Shown here: one piece after another, positions 1 to 7,106 of the stretch
How the letters are laid out: the number at the start of each line of letters is the position of its first letter
Position numbering within the stretch: the stretch's first letter is position 1
Assembly (NCBI RefSeq): GCF_003244315.1
Contig: NZ_QKWH01000003.1
Coordinates: 186,001 to 250,000, forward strand
DNA: 64,000 nucleotides
Source of the DNA: Xylanimonas oleitrophica
Lineage (GTDB): Bacteria; Actinomycetota; Actinomycetes; Actinomycetales; Cellulomonadaceae
Direction of reading: 5' to 3'
Translations under genes and position numbers: made by a program
Notes under the pieces: generated by a model
Databases searched by the model: none
What the model saw: only the letters and a program-made list of their open reading frames with translations
What the model was told of the DNA's origin: nothing

Positions 1-405
1 GTACGCGCCCAGCAGGGCGCCCTCGGCCACCGCCGCCACGGCCTCCTCGTCCGCCGTCGGCAGCGCCAGCGCGACCGACGTGGTGCCAGCCAGCTCGCGC
101 ACCGCGGCGCCCGCCGCGCGACGCAGGGTCTCCGCGCCGAAGGTGCCGTCTGCGTCCCGCTCGCCCAGGCCCGTCAGCACCAGGACGTCGGCCTTGACGC
201 CGTCGCCCGCGGGGAACCTGCGCACCTCGTCCTTGCTGCCGGAGACGCCCAGGCGCGGGGCGAGCGTCTCGATCTGCCGCACCAGCTCGGCCGGCAGCTG
301 GTCAGCGACGACGGCGACGCCGTCCGACGTGGAGCAGGTGCCGACGACGAGGGCGTCGACCTTCAGGGAGGAGGGGTTCTTGCTGGAGAGAGTGAGGTCA
401 GCCAC
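1..405 (-). CDS. pepA: Leucyl aminopeptidase (M17), N-terminal part, cut by window edge
   Basis: The first 135 codons of a leftward gene that runs off the left edge. The translation starts VADLTLSSKNPSSLKVDALV and ends in EGALLGAY, typical of the non-catalytic N-terminal domain of M17 leucine aminopeptidases. The catalytic metal-binding domain would lie outside the window. The GTG start at 405 is chosen because a TAGCAT box (412-417) sits 6 nt upstream, which fits a leaderless transcript. The family removes N-terminal residues, preferentially leucine, from peptides in the cytoplasm using two metal ions. The N-terminal domain is less conserved than the catalytic one, so the call rests on the LLGAY region and overall pattern. 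Confidence 0.8.
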   Translation of the reverse strand, partial: MADLTLSSKNPSSLKVDALVVGTCSTSDGVAVVADQLPAELVRQIETLAPRLGVSGSKDEVRRFPAGDGVKADVLVLTGLGERDADGTFGAETLRRAAGAAVRELAGTTSVALALPTADEEAVAAVAEGALLGAY

Positions 406-411
406 CCGGCG

Positions 412-417
412 ATGCTA
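412..417 (-). promoter_or_regulatory. -10 box of pepA, leaderless
   Basis: TAGCAT on the minus strand with 6 nt between it and the GTG start. Transcription would begin at or next to the start codon. Confidence 0.55.
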
Positions 418-466
418 TCGCCCGACGCCCGGGCCCACCGATGGACCCGCCCGGCCGCGCGGCCGG

Positions 467-472
467 TAGTCT
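467..472 (+). promoter_or_regulatory. -10 box, leaderless, for the membrane protein pair
   Basis: TAGTCT followed by 7 nt and GTG at 480. This favours 480 over the upstream ATG at 441 as the start. Confidence 0.55.
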
Positions 473-479
473 CGCCCCC

Positions 480-839
480 GTGGTCCTGCCCCTCCTGATC
501 CTCGAGGTCGCGCTGTGCCTGGCGCTCGCGGCCTGGGCCCTCGTCTTCGTGGTCCGCGACCGTGCGGTGATCCTCAAGCAGCTGTTCGCCGCCGCGGTGG
601 TGGAGGCGGTGCTGGTGCTGCAGGGCGTGGTGGCGGCCGTCCAGCTCGCCACGACCGGCCACACCGTCGACGGGGCGCTCTTCTGGGGCTACCTCGCGAC
701 GGCGCTCGTGCTGCTCCCGATCGCGGCCGCGTGGGCGTTCGCCGAGCGGACGAAGTGGTCCTCGGTGGTGCTCATGGTGGCGGCCCTGACGGTCGGGTTC
801 CTCGACTACCGGCTGTGGCAGATCTGGGGCGCAGCATGA
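480..839 (+). CDS. Small integral membrane protein, unknown function
   Basis: A 119-residue protein with about four hydrophobic segments: one at the N-terminus (LPLLILEVALCLALAAWALV), two in the middle around [15 protein letters not shown] and GYLATALVLLPIAAAWAF, and one near the C-terminus (VVLMVAALTVGFLDY). No catalytic motif is visible. The GTG start is preferred over the ATG at 441 because of the TAGTCT box 7 nt upstream and because residues encoded by 441-479 look non-coding. Its stop overlaps the next start by ATGA, so the two membrane proteins are probably translated together. I do not recognise a named family. Confidence 0.7.
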   Translation: MVLPLLILEVALCLALAAWALVFVVRDRAVILKQLFAAAVVEAVLVLQGVVAAVQLATTGHTVDGALFWGYLATALVLLPIAAAWAFAERTKWSSVVLMVAALTVGFLDYRLWQIWGAA

Positions 840-1270
840 CCGGCAAGGGGTTCGGGCGCCTGCTCGTCACCGTGTACGGGATCCTCGCGTTCGCCGCGGT
901 GGGCCGCTCGTCCTACGAGCTGGCCACCAAGTTCTCCGAGGCCCCCGTCGCCTACTCGCTGTCCACCTTCTCCGCCGTGGTGTACGTGGTCGCCACGCTC
1001 GCGCTGGCGCGCGGCCACGCCCGCTGGCGGGCCGTGGCGTGGGTCGCGGTGCTCATCGAGGCGGTCGGCGTGGTCACGGTGGGCGCCCTGTCCGTGACCG
1101 TCACCGACGCGTTCGGCGAGAGCACCGTGTGGTCCGGGTTCGGCCAGGGTTACGGGTACGTGCCGCTCGTGCTGCCGTTCGTGGGCCTGTGGTGGCTGTG
1201 GCGCACCCGCCCGGGCGCACCCTCCGGCGGCGGGACGCCCGTCGCGACCCCGACCGAGAGCGAGGCCTGA
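836..1270 (+). CDS. Conserved membrane protein, unknown function
   Basis: 144 residues with four predicted membrane segments: LLVTVYGILAFAAVG near the N-terminus, FSAVVYVVATLALA, WVAVLIEAVGVVTVGAL and VPLVLPFVGLWWLW. A short conserved-looking loop, GRSSYELATKFSEAPVAY, follows the first segment and resembles a family common in actinobacteria that I know only as hypothetical. The ATG overlaps the previous stop (ATGA), so it is coupled to the upstream membrane protein. pyrD starts 3 bp downstream, making a three- or four-gene operon. The C-terminal tail is short, polar and rich in Gly, Pro and Thr. Confidence 0.75.
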   Translation: MTGKGFGRLLVTVYGILAFAAVGRSSYELATKFSEAPVAYSLSTFSAVVYVVATLALARGHARWRAVAWVAVLIEAVGVVTVGALSVTVTDAFGESTVWSGFGQGYGYVPLVLPFVGLWWLWRTRPGAPSGGGTPVATPTESEA

Positions 1271-1273
1271 CCC

Positions 1274-2356
1274 GTGCGCACGCCGTACCACCTGTTCTTC
1301 GACACCGTCTTCCGGCGCATGGACCCCGAGCGCGCGCACGGGCTGGCGTTCCGCTGGATCTCCCTGGCCGGTCGCGTCCCGGTGCTGCGTGACGTCGTCC
1401 AGGGGGCGCTGGCGCCCTATCTGGGGCGGGGCGCAGGGGGGCCGGGCAGCGTGGAGACGCTGGGCCGCACGTTCCCTGCCCCGTTCGGGCTGGCCGGCGG
1501 CTTCGACAAGGACGCGCGCGCGGTGCGCGGGCTGACCATGCTCGGCTTCGGGTTCGTCGAGATCGGTACCGTGACCCCGCGCCCGCAGCCCGGCAACGAG
1601 GCGCCCCGGATGTTCCGGGAGCTGGGTCTGCGCGGCCTGCGCAACCGCATGGGCTTCAACAACGAGGGAGCGCAGGGGGCCTCGGAGCGGCTGCGGGAGC
1701 TGCGCTCGACGCCCGCCGGCCGCGCGGTGCGTGTCGGGGTCAACATCGGCAAGAACAAGACGACGCCCGCCGAGCGCGCCGCTGACGACTACGCGGACTG
1801 CGCGCGGACGCTCGCCCCGTGGGCCGACTACCTGGTGGTCAACGTCTCCTCGCCCAACACGCCGGGCCTGCGCGACCTGCAGACCACCGAGGAGCTGCGG
1901 CCCATCCTGGCCGCCGCGCGTGCCGCGGCCGACGAGGCGACCGCTGCGGCCGGCGCCGCGCGGGTGCCCCTGCTGGTCAAGATCGCCCCTGACCTCGCGG
2001 ACGAGGACGTCGACGCTGTCGCCGCGCTCGCGCTGGAGCTGGGCCTGGACGGCGTGGCGGCGGTGAACACCACCGTGGGCCACGACCTGGGGCCGGGCGG
2101 CCTGTCCGGGCCGCCGCTGCTCGGTCGCGGGCTGGAGGTGGTCACCCGCCTGCGCGCCCGGCTCGGTCCCGCTCCCGTGATCATCGGTGCGGGCGGCGTC
2201 ACGACGCCTGACGACGCGCGCGCCTACCTGCGCGCGGGCGCGAACCTGGTGCAGGGGTACACGGGGTTCGTGTACGAGGGTCCCTTCTGGGCGGCGCGGA
2301 TCAACCGGGCGCTCGTGGCCGACGCCCGCCGGACCGGGGCGGGGGCCCGCGGATGA
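1274..2356 (+). CDS. pyrD: Dihydroorotate dehydrogenase (quinone), class 2
   Basis: 360 residues. It oxidises dihydroorotate to orotate with FMN and passes electrons to membrane quinones, the fourth step of pyrimidine synthesis. The N-terminal amphipathic region (residues 1-40, RTPYHLFFDTVFRRMDPERA) is the quinone and membrane-binding extension that marks class 2. Core motifs are LAGGFDKDARAVRGL near residue 75, NVSSPNTPGLRDLQ with the catalytic serine of class 2, VKIAPDLADED, and the FMN phosphate loop GAGGV followed by ANLVQGYTGFVYEGP at the end. GTG start at 1274, 3 bp after the preceding stop. The last codons overlap the next gene by ATGA. Confidence 0.96.
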   Translation: MRTPYHLFFDTVFRRMDPERAHGLAFRWISLAGRVPVLRDVVQGALAPYLGRGAGGPGSVETLGRTFPAPFGLAGGFDKDARAVRGLTMLGFGFVEIGTVTPRPQPGNEAPRMFRELGLRGLRNRMGFNNEGAQGASERLRELRSTPAGRAVRVGVNIGKNKTTPAERAADDYADCARTLAPWADYLVVNVSSPNTPGLRDLQTTEELRPILAAARAAADEATAAAGAARVPLLVKIAPDLADEDVDAVAALALELGLDGVAAVNTTVGHDLGPGGLSGPPLLGRGLEVVTRLRARLGPAPVIIGAGGVTTPDDARAYLRAGANLVQGYTGFVYEGPFWAARINRALVADARRTGAGARG

Positions 2357-2592
2357 GCACGCCGGCCGGGCGTCCGAGCGGCGTGGTCCGCCCTCAGTGG
2401 GAGTGGGTGCTCCTCGACGCCGAGGGCCACGAGCTCGACCGCACCCTGAGCCCGGTGTTCACCACGCAGTACGACGCCGAGGAGTGGCTGGGGGAGCGCT
2501 GGCGCGCGCTCGCCGAGGCCGGTGCCGCGGAAGCCCGGCTGATGCACGACGGGCGCCAGGCCACGCCCTCGCTGCCGCTCCGGACGGGCTGA
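2353..2592 (+). CDS. Small hypothetical protein coupled to pyrD
   Basis: 79 residues, acidic, soluble. The ATG overlaps the pyrD stop (ATGA). Recognisable stretches are PQWEWVLLDAEGHELD and FTTQYDAEEWLGERWRALAEAGA, a pattern I recall from unnamed small actinobacterial proteins with a predicted alpha/beta fold. No catalytic residues or metal-binding motif are visible. Its coupling to pyrD suggests co-expression, not a proven link to pyrimidine synthesis. Confidence 0.7.
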   Translation: MSTPAGRPSGVVRPQWEWVLLDAEGHELDRTLSPVFTTQYDAEEWLGERWRALAEAGAAEARLMHDGRQATPSLPLRTG

Positions 2593-2600
2593 CCGGGGCC

Positions 2601-2623
2601 GGCGCTCCCTGAGGAGGAGCGCC
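2601..2623. terminator. Hairpin between convergent genes
   Basis: An 8-bp perfect stem (GGCGCTCC / GGAGCGCC) with a 7-nt loop lies between the pyrD operon and the leftward MocR gene. No T-tract follows. Confidence 0.45.
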
Positions 2624-2640
2624 TTCGCCCGCGGCCGTGC

Positions 2641-4113
2641 TCACCCCGTGACGCGCTCCCACGCGCGCACCAGCCGGGGCAGGGCCGCCTCGACCTCGAC
2701 GACCTCCCGCGCGAAGCTGAGCCGCACGCGGTCGGTGCTGCCGCCGTCCGTGGTGAAGGTGGGGCCCGCACCCACGAGCACGCCCTCGGCGGCGGCCGCC
2801 GCCGCGAAGGCCTGGGCGAGGGGCCCGCCGAGCGCGGGCCACAGCACCAGCCCTCCGGCGGGCGCGGGCACGTCCCACGGCAGCGCGGTGCGCAGGCCTG
2901 CGACGAGCCGGTCGCGCTGCTCGCGCAGGACGACGCGGCGGCCCTCGAGGACCTCGGCGCGCCGGGCGAGCAGCTCGGTCACCGCGAGCTGCTCCAGCAG
3001 CGGCGAGGCGATGTCGACGGAGCCGCGCCGGCGTGCGAGCTGGGCCACCACGTCCGGGTGGGCCCGCACCCAGCCGATGCGCAGGCCGCCCCAGAACGTC
3101 TTGGACGCGGAGCCGACGCTGACCACGAACGGGGAGCGGCCGTCACCGGCGAAGGGCGGTGGCACGTCGGCGTCACGGGCCGGCCCGCCATCGGGCCCGT
3201 CGAGCACGAGCTCGGTGAGGGTCTCGTCCGCCACCACGGTGACGCCGGCCCGGTGGGCGGCGGTGCGGACGGCGGCCCGCTCGTCGGCGCTGAGGCTGCG
3301 GCCCGTGGGGTTGTGGAAGTCGGGCACCAGGTAGACGAGCCGGGGGCGCACCTGCCGCAGCGTGGAGGCGAGCACGTCGGGGTCCAGGGCCGGGCCGTCG
3401 TCAGGCCGGGCCGGGGCCGAGACCGGCACCAGCCGTGCTCCGGCGCGTCTCAGCACCTCCAGGGCGTGCACGTATGTGGGGCTCTGCACGACGGCGACGT
3501 CCCGCGGTCGCAGGAAGGTGCCGGCCAGCAGGTGGAGCGCGTGCTGAGCACCCGTCGTCACCAGGATCTGGTCGGGGGAGGTGGGCGTGCCGCGCTCGGT
3601 GTACCGGTCGGCGACCGCCTGGCGCAGCGCCGGGACACCGAAGGGCTCGTAGCCGCCCCGGGCCAGGTAGGCGGGGAGCGCCTCGAGGGCCCGGGCGTAC
3701 GCGGCGTGCAGGTGGGGCGGGGCGCCGGGCGTCGCCTGGGCGAGGTCGACGACGTCGTGCCCCGGCACCTGCCAGGTGACTGCCGGGGCGTCGCCCCCTT
3801 GAGGGGTGGGCGCGGTGCTCGGCGAGGGCCGGGGGAGCACCGCCACGGTGCCGGACCCGGTGCGGGTGGCTGCGAACCCGGACTCCCGCAGGCGCCGGTA
3901 GGCGGCCGTGGTGGTGCTGCGGGAGACCCCGAGGGCGCCGGCGAGGTCGCGCTCGCTCGGCAGTCGGGTGTGGGGCGGCACGGTCCCGGCCAGCACGGCG
4001 AGGCGGAGCGCGTCGGCCAGCGCGCGGTAGGCGGGGCCGCCCGAGTGCCAGGCGCCCAGCAGGCGCGCGGTGGTGGTGGCGGAGAGGTGGCGGTGCACCG
4101 GCGGAGGCGTCAC
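2641..4113 (-). CDS. MocR/GntR-type regulator with aminotransferase-like domain
   Basis: 490 residues. The N-terminal winged helix (about residues 25-90, YRALADALRLAVLAG then LPSERDLAGALGVSRSTTTAAYRRL) is a GntR-type DNA-binding domain. The rest is a fold-type I aminotransferase domain with YLVPDFHNPTG, the ADE of VTVVADETL, and the PLP lysine in SVGSASKTFWGGLRIGW near residue 338. MocR proteins sense PLP or amino-acid derivatives and usually control a neighbouring gene. Here the neighbour is a divergent YczE-type membrane protein, a known MocR-YczE pairing. The GTG start at 4113 is chosen because upstream residues look non-coding and lie in the shared promoter region. Confidence 0.88.
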   Translation of the reverse strand: MTPPPVHRHLSATTTARLLGAWHSGGPAYRALADALRLAVLAGTVPPHTRLPSERDLAGALGVSRSTTTAAYRRLRESGFAATRTGSGTVAVLPRPSPSTAPTPQGGDAPAVTWQVPGHDVVDLAQATPGAPPHLHAAYARALEALPAYLARGGYEPFGVPALRQAVADRYTERGTPTSPDQILVTTGAQHALHLLAGTFLRPRDVAVVQSPTYVHALEVLRRAGARLVPVSAPARPDDGPALDPDVLASTLRQVRPRLVYLVPDFHNPTGRSLSADERAAVRTAAHRAGVTVVADETLTELVLDGPDGGPARDADVPPPFAGDGRSPFVVSVGSASKTFWGGLRIGWVRAHPDVVAQLARRRGSVDIASPLLEQLAVTELLARRAEVLEGRRVVLREQRDRLVAGLRTALPWDVPAPAGGLVLWPALGGPLAQAFAAAAAAEGVLVGAGPTFTTDGGSTDRVRLSFAREVVEVEAALPRLVRAWERVTG

Positions 4114-4137
4114 CGGGCCACTGTCGCGCGATTGGCT

Positions 4138-4156
4138 ATGGATATCCAGTCCACTC
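4138..4156. promoter_or_regulatory. Probable operator between MocR gene and YczE-type gene
   Basis: The divergent intergenic region contains the perfect 10-bp palindrome TGGATATCCA (4139-4148), AT-rich against its surroundings. On the minus strand TGGAC-TGGAT forms a short direct repeat, an arrangement seen at MocR targets. It overlaps possible -10 boxes in both directions. Placement and divergence suggest a MocR binding site; this is inference. Confidence 0.45.
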
Positions 4157-4173
4157 GGGCGCATCCTGAGGCG

Positions 4174-4818
4174 GTGACCGTGATCCTCGGCGCCGCGCGC
4201 CGCACCGCCCAGCTCCTCCTCGGGCTCCTCGCGTTCGCCCTGTCGATGGCGATGCTGCTGCACGCCGGGCAGGGCGGCATGCCGTGGGACGTGCTCCATC
4301 AGGGCGTGGTGAGGCGGACGGGGCTGCCGTTCGGTGCCGTCGTGGTCGTCACCAGCGTGCTGGTCCTCCTCGCCTGGGTGCCGCTGCGGCAGAGGCCCGG
4401 GATCGGCACGGTCGCGAACGTCCTCGTCATCGGTGCGACCGTCGACCCGTTCCTCGCCCTCCTGGCCAGGGCGCTGCCGGAGCCGGGCCTGGCGGCCCAG
4501 GTCGCCCTCGCCCTGGGCGGCATCGTGCTCAACGGCGCGGCCACCGCCGCGTACATCGGCTCGCGGATGGGGCCTGGCCCGCGTGACGGCCTGATGACCG
4601 GGCTGGTGGCACGCACGGGCTGGCCGGTCCGGTGGGTCAAGACGGCGATCGAGGTCGTCGTCGTCCTGCTGGGCTGGGCGCTGGGTGGCACGTTCGGCTG
4701 GGCCACCGTGGTCTACGCCCTCGGGGTAGGGCCGGTGGTGCAGGTCGCGGCCCGCTGGCTCGCACCCTCGCTGAGAGGGCGAGCCGCCGGCGGGCCGCGA
4801 CCCGCGACCGTCGCCTGA
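4174..4818 (+). CDS. YczE/YitT-type integral membrane protein
   Basis: About 214 residues with five hydrophobic segments, beginning AQLLLGLLAFALSMAMLLHA. The following GQGGMPWDVLHQGV and, later, GSRMGPGPRDGLMTGL are loop motifs of the YczE family of predicted transporters, often found beside MocR regulators. Its substrate is unknown. GTG at 4174 is taken as start; GTG at 4180 would place a GAGG sequence at a better ribosome-binding distance, and the in-frame ATG at 4138 lies inside the likely operator and is rejected. It ends 3 bp before the convergent aldo/keto reductase. Confidence 0.82.
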   Translation: MTVILGAARRTAQLLLGLLAFALSMAMLLHAGQGGMPWDVLHQGVVRRTGLPFGAVVVVTSVLVLLAWVPLRQRPGIGTVANVLVIGATVDPFLALLARALPEPGLAAQVALALGGIVLNGAATAAYIGSRMGPGPRDGLMTGLVARTGWPVRWVKTAIEVVVVLLGWALGGTFGWATVVYALGVGPVVQVAARWLAPSLRGRAAGGPRPATVA

Positions 4819-4821
4819 GCG

Positions 4822-5835
4822 TCAGCTCGGCCGCGTCTTCGGCGCGTTCTCCGCCGTCTTGGCCGGGTCGCGCTCGACGACGTCGCCCAGCACCTCGTCG
4901 ATCCTCGCCATCAGCTCGGCGGGGATCGTCACGCCCGAGGCCTTGACGTTCTCGGCCACCTGCTCCGGCCGGGACGCGCCCACGAGGGCTGCCGCGACGT
5001 TGTCGTTCTGCAGCACCCAGGCGACGGCGAGCTGCGCCATGGTGAGGCCCAGCTCGTCGGCCACCGGCTTCAGGCCCTGCACGCGGGTCAGGACGTCGTC
5101 GTTCATGAACCGCTTGATCATGTTCGCGCCGCCCTTCTCGTCGGTGGCGCGCGAACCAGCCGGGTAGGGCTGGCCGGGCACGTACTTGCCCGTCAGCACA
5201 CCCTGCGCGATCGGCGACCACACGATCTGGGAGACGCCGAGCTCGCGCGAGGCGGGCACCACCTCGTCCTCGATGACCCGCCACAGCATCGAGTACTGCG
5301 GCTGGGACGAGATGAGCTGGAACCCGAGGTCCTTGGCCAGCGCGTGGCCCGCCCGGAGCTGGTCGGCGGTCCACTCGGAGACACCGATGTACAGGGCCTT
5401 GCCCTGGCGGACGATGTCGGCGAACGCCTGCATCGTCTCCTCGAGCGGCGTCTCGGTGTCGAAGCGGTGCGCCTGGTAGAGGTCCACGTAGTCGGTGCCG
5501 AGCCGGCGGAGGGAGCCGTCGATGGACTCCATGACGTGCTTGCGCGACAGGCCCGAGTCGTTGGCGCCGCCCGGCCCGGTGGGCCAGTAGACCTTGGTGA
5601 AGATCTCCAGGCTCTCGCGGCGCTGGCCCTTGAGGGCGTCTCCGAGCACCCGCTCGGCCTGGGTGTTGGCGTAGGCGTCCGCCGTGTCGAACGAGGTGAT
5701 GCCCGCGTCGAGGGCGGCGTGCACGCACTGCGTGGCGACGTCGTTCTCGACCTGCGAGCCGTGCGTCAGCCAGTTGCCGTACGTGATCTCCGTGATCTTC
5801 AGACCGCTGTTGCCGAGGTACCGGTAGTTGACCAT
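4822..5835 (-). CDS. Aldo/keto reductase, potassium channel beta-subunit type
   Basis: 337 residues, the usual length for this family. It is a cytosolic NADPH-dependent reductase of aldehydes and ketones. The catalytic tetrad is visible: D50 and Y55 in SFDTADAYANTQAERVLG, K81 in EIFTKVYWP, and H123 in LYQAHRFD. The NADP-binding end has IVWSPIAQGVLTGKY and later GASRPEQVAENVKA. Sequence style (MVNYRYLGNSGLKITEITYG start) matches the AKR6/YghZ-like group. Substrate cannot be read from sequence. It is monocistronic and convergent with the YczE-type gene. Confidence 0.92.
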   Translation of the reverse strand: MVNYRYLGNSGLKITEITYGNWLTHGSQVENDVATQCVHAALDAGITSFDTADAYANTQAERVLGDALKGQRRESLEIFTKVYWPTGPGGANDSGLSRKHVMESIDGSLRRLGTDYVDLYQAHRFDTETPLEETMQAFADIVRQGKALYIGVSEWTADQLRAGHALAKDLGFQLISSQPQYSMLWRVIEDEVVPASRELGVSQIVWSPIAQGVLTGKYVPGQPYPAGSRATDEKGGANMIKRFMNDDVLTRVQGLKPVADELGLTMAQLAVAWVLQNDNVAAALVGASRPEQVAENVKASGVTIPAELMARIDEVLGDVVERDPAKTAENAPKTRPS

Positions 5836-5899
5836 GGCGTCACACTAGCGCCGCTGTCGCAACGATTCGAGCGATCGGGCCGCCAGCCACACGCAGCCG

Positions 5900-6373
5900 T
5901 CACAGCGGCTTGCGCATGATCCAGTCGTGGCGGCCCGTCTCTCCTGCCGGCACCGGGTCGCCCACGACTGCGAAGCCGCGCCGCAGGTAGGCGGACACAG
6001 CTCGTGGCACGTCGGTGAAGACCACCAGGTGCAGCGCGTCCCCGCGCTGCCGTGCCCAGTCCTCGATCGCCGCCAGCAGGGCATCGGTCACGGGCCCGCC
6101 ACGGTGGGCGGGGTCCACCCAGACCCACGTCAGCTCCGGGCCGTGCGCCCGCAGGCGGCAGCCCATCACCCCGGCCCAGGCGCCGTCCGGCGTCTGCGCG
6201 ACCCGCAGGGCGCGGTCCTCGCTCGCCCACTCCTCGGCCAGGGCGCGCCAGTGCTCCTCGGGCAGCACCGCCTCGACCTCGGGCCCGTGCCCGAACGCGT
6301 CCGAGGGGTCGGCGAGCATCGCCAGGCGCACCGCCCGCACGGCGCGCCACTCGTGGGCACCAGGTGCACGCAC
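5900..6373 (-). CDS. GNAT-family N-acetyltransferase
   Basis: 157 residues from GTG at 6373. The fold is read from HEWRAVRAVRLAMLADPSDAFG at the N-terminus, TWVWVDPAHRGGPVTDALLAAIEDWA (acetyl-CoA binding helix; GG replaces the usual RGxG spacing) and AVSAYLRRGFAVVGD near the end. The substrate is unknown. Start choice matters. A GTG at 6430 overlaps the DUF3043 stop (GTGA) but adds 19 residues encoded by a long hairpin and not expected in this family. The GTG at 6373 gives a normal GNAT start but has no obvious ribosome-binding site and sits at the hairpin edge. Confidence 0.8.
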   Translation of the reverse strand: MRAPGAHEWRAVRAVRLAMLADPSDAFGHGPEVEAVLPEEHWRALAEEWASEDRALRVAQTPDGAWAGVMGCRLRAHGPELTWVWVDPAHRGGPVTDALLAAIEDWARQRGDALHLVVFTDVPRAVSAYLRRGFAVVGDPVPAGETGRHDWIMRKPL

Positions 6374-6409
6374 GACGAAGCCCGGCCCCGCGGGGCCGGG
6401 CCTCGTCGT
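6372..6409. terminator. 19-bp hairpin just downstream of the DUF3043 gene
   Basis: Arms 6372-6390 and 6391-6409 are complementary except at one position (G-U possible), with no spacer, so a few central bases must form the loop. It lies 18-55 nt after the DUF3043 stop on the minus strand, where a terminator is expected, yet it spans the possible 5' end of the acetyltransferase. No T-tract. Confidence 0.6.
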
Positions 6410-6426
6410 CCTCGGACCGGTGAGGG

Positions 6427-7044
6427 TCACTCGGGCCAGACGCCGTGCTTCTTGTGCGTGGGGCGCGGCAGGCGCGAGCGGCGCATCTGGAACGCACGCA
6501 TCACCGCGTACATGGCGGTGCCGCGCTCGACCGTGCCGAACTTCTCGCGCAGGCGGCGCTTGAGGCGCTGCCACATGAAGATCGCGTCACCGATGGCGAT
6601 CAGCACCACCGCGTAGAGCGCGAGCAGCACGTACATGGCGAACACCACGTACTGCGCCACGAGCAGGTTCAGCAGGATGAACAGGAACGCGATCGGCAGG
6701 AAGAACTCGCCCACGTTCCAGCGCGCGTCGACGTACTCGCGCACGTACCGGCGCTGCGGACCCTTGTCACGGACCGGCAGGTAGCGCTCGTCGCCCTCCT
6801 GCATGGCCTTGTACTGGCGGGCGCGGGCCTCTCGCTGCTTCTCGCGCGCGGCACGGGCCGCAGCCCTGCGGTCCGAGGGCACCAGGGGGCGGCGGTTGGC
6901 GGCCTGCGCCTGGGAGCGCTTGGGCGTCGGCCGGCCCTTGCCGGACGCGCCGGTCACGCCCGTGACGCCGGACTGCTCGATCTTGGCGGCCTCGGCGACG
7001 GGGTCGGCAGCGTCCGCGCTCGTGGTCTTGTTGCGGGAGAACAC
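6427..7044 (-). CDS. DUF3043 membrane protein
   Basis: 205 residues. The first 95 are polar and strongly basic (RSQAQAANRR, RAAARAAREKQREARARQ) and probably cytoplasmic. Two or more membrane segments follow (FFLPIAFLFILLNLLVAQYV and VFAMYVLLALYAVVLIAIGD), then a short basic tail. This architecture and the YLPVRDKGPQRRYVREYVD motif identify the actinobacterial DUF3043 family, whose function is not known. The GTG start has TAGACT 6 nt upstream, fitting a leaderless message. Confidence 0.88.
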   Translation of the reverse strand: MFSRNKTTSADAADPVAEAAKIEQSGVTGVTGASGKGRPTPKRSQAQAANRRPLVPSDRRAAARAAREKQREARARQYKAMQEGDERYLPVRDKGPQRRYVREYVDARWNVGEFFLPIAFLFILLNLLVAQYVVFAMYVLLALYAVVLIAIGDAIFMWQRLKRRLREKFGTVERGTAMYAVMRAFQMRRSRLPRPTHKKHGVWPE

Positions 7045-7050
7045 CCGAGA

Positions 7051-7056
7051 AGTCTA
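7051..7056 (-). promoter_or_regulatory. -10 box of the DUF3043 gene, leaderless
   Basis: TAGACT on the minus strand, 6 nt before the GTG start at 7044. Faces away from the dipeptidase promoter at 7095. Confidence 0.55.
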
Positions 7057-7094
7057 GTGGCCCCGGAGGGCAGCCCTGACGGGCCGTGCGCCGG

Positions 7095-7100
7095 TAGCGT
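7095..7100 (+). promoter_or_regulatory. -10 box of the M20 dipeptidase gene, leaderless
   Basis: TAGCGT, 6 nt before GTG at 7107. Confidence 0.55.
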
Positions 7101-7106
7101 GAGCGT

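Noticed and set aside
4138-4173. ATG at 4138 as the start of the YczE-type gene
   Set aside because: It lies in the palindrome and probable promoter, and residues MDIQSTRAHPEA do not look like this family.
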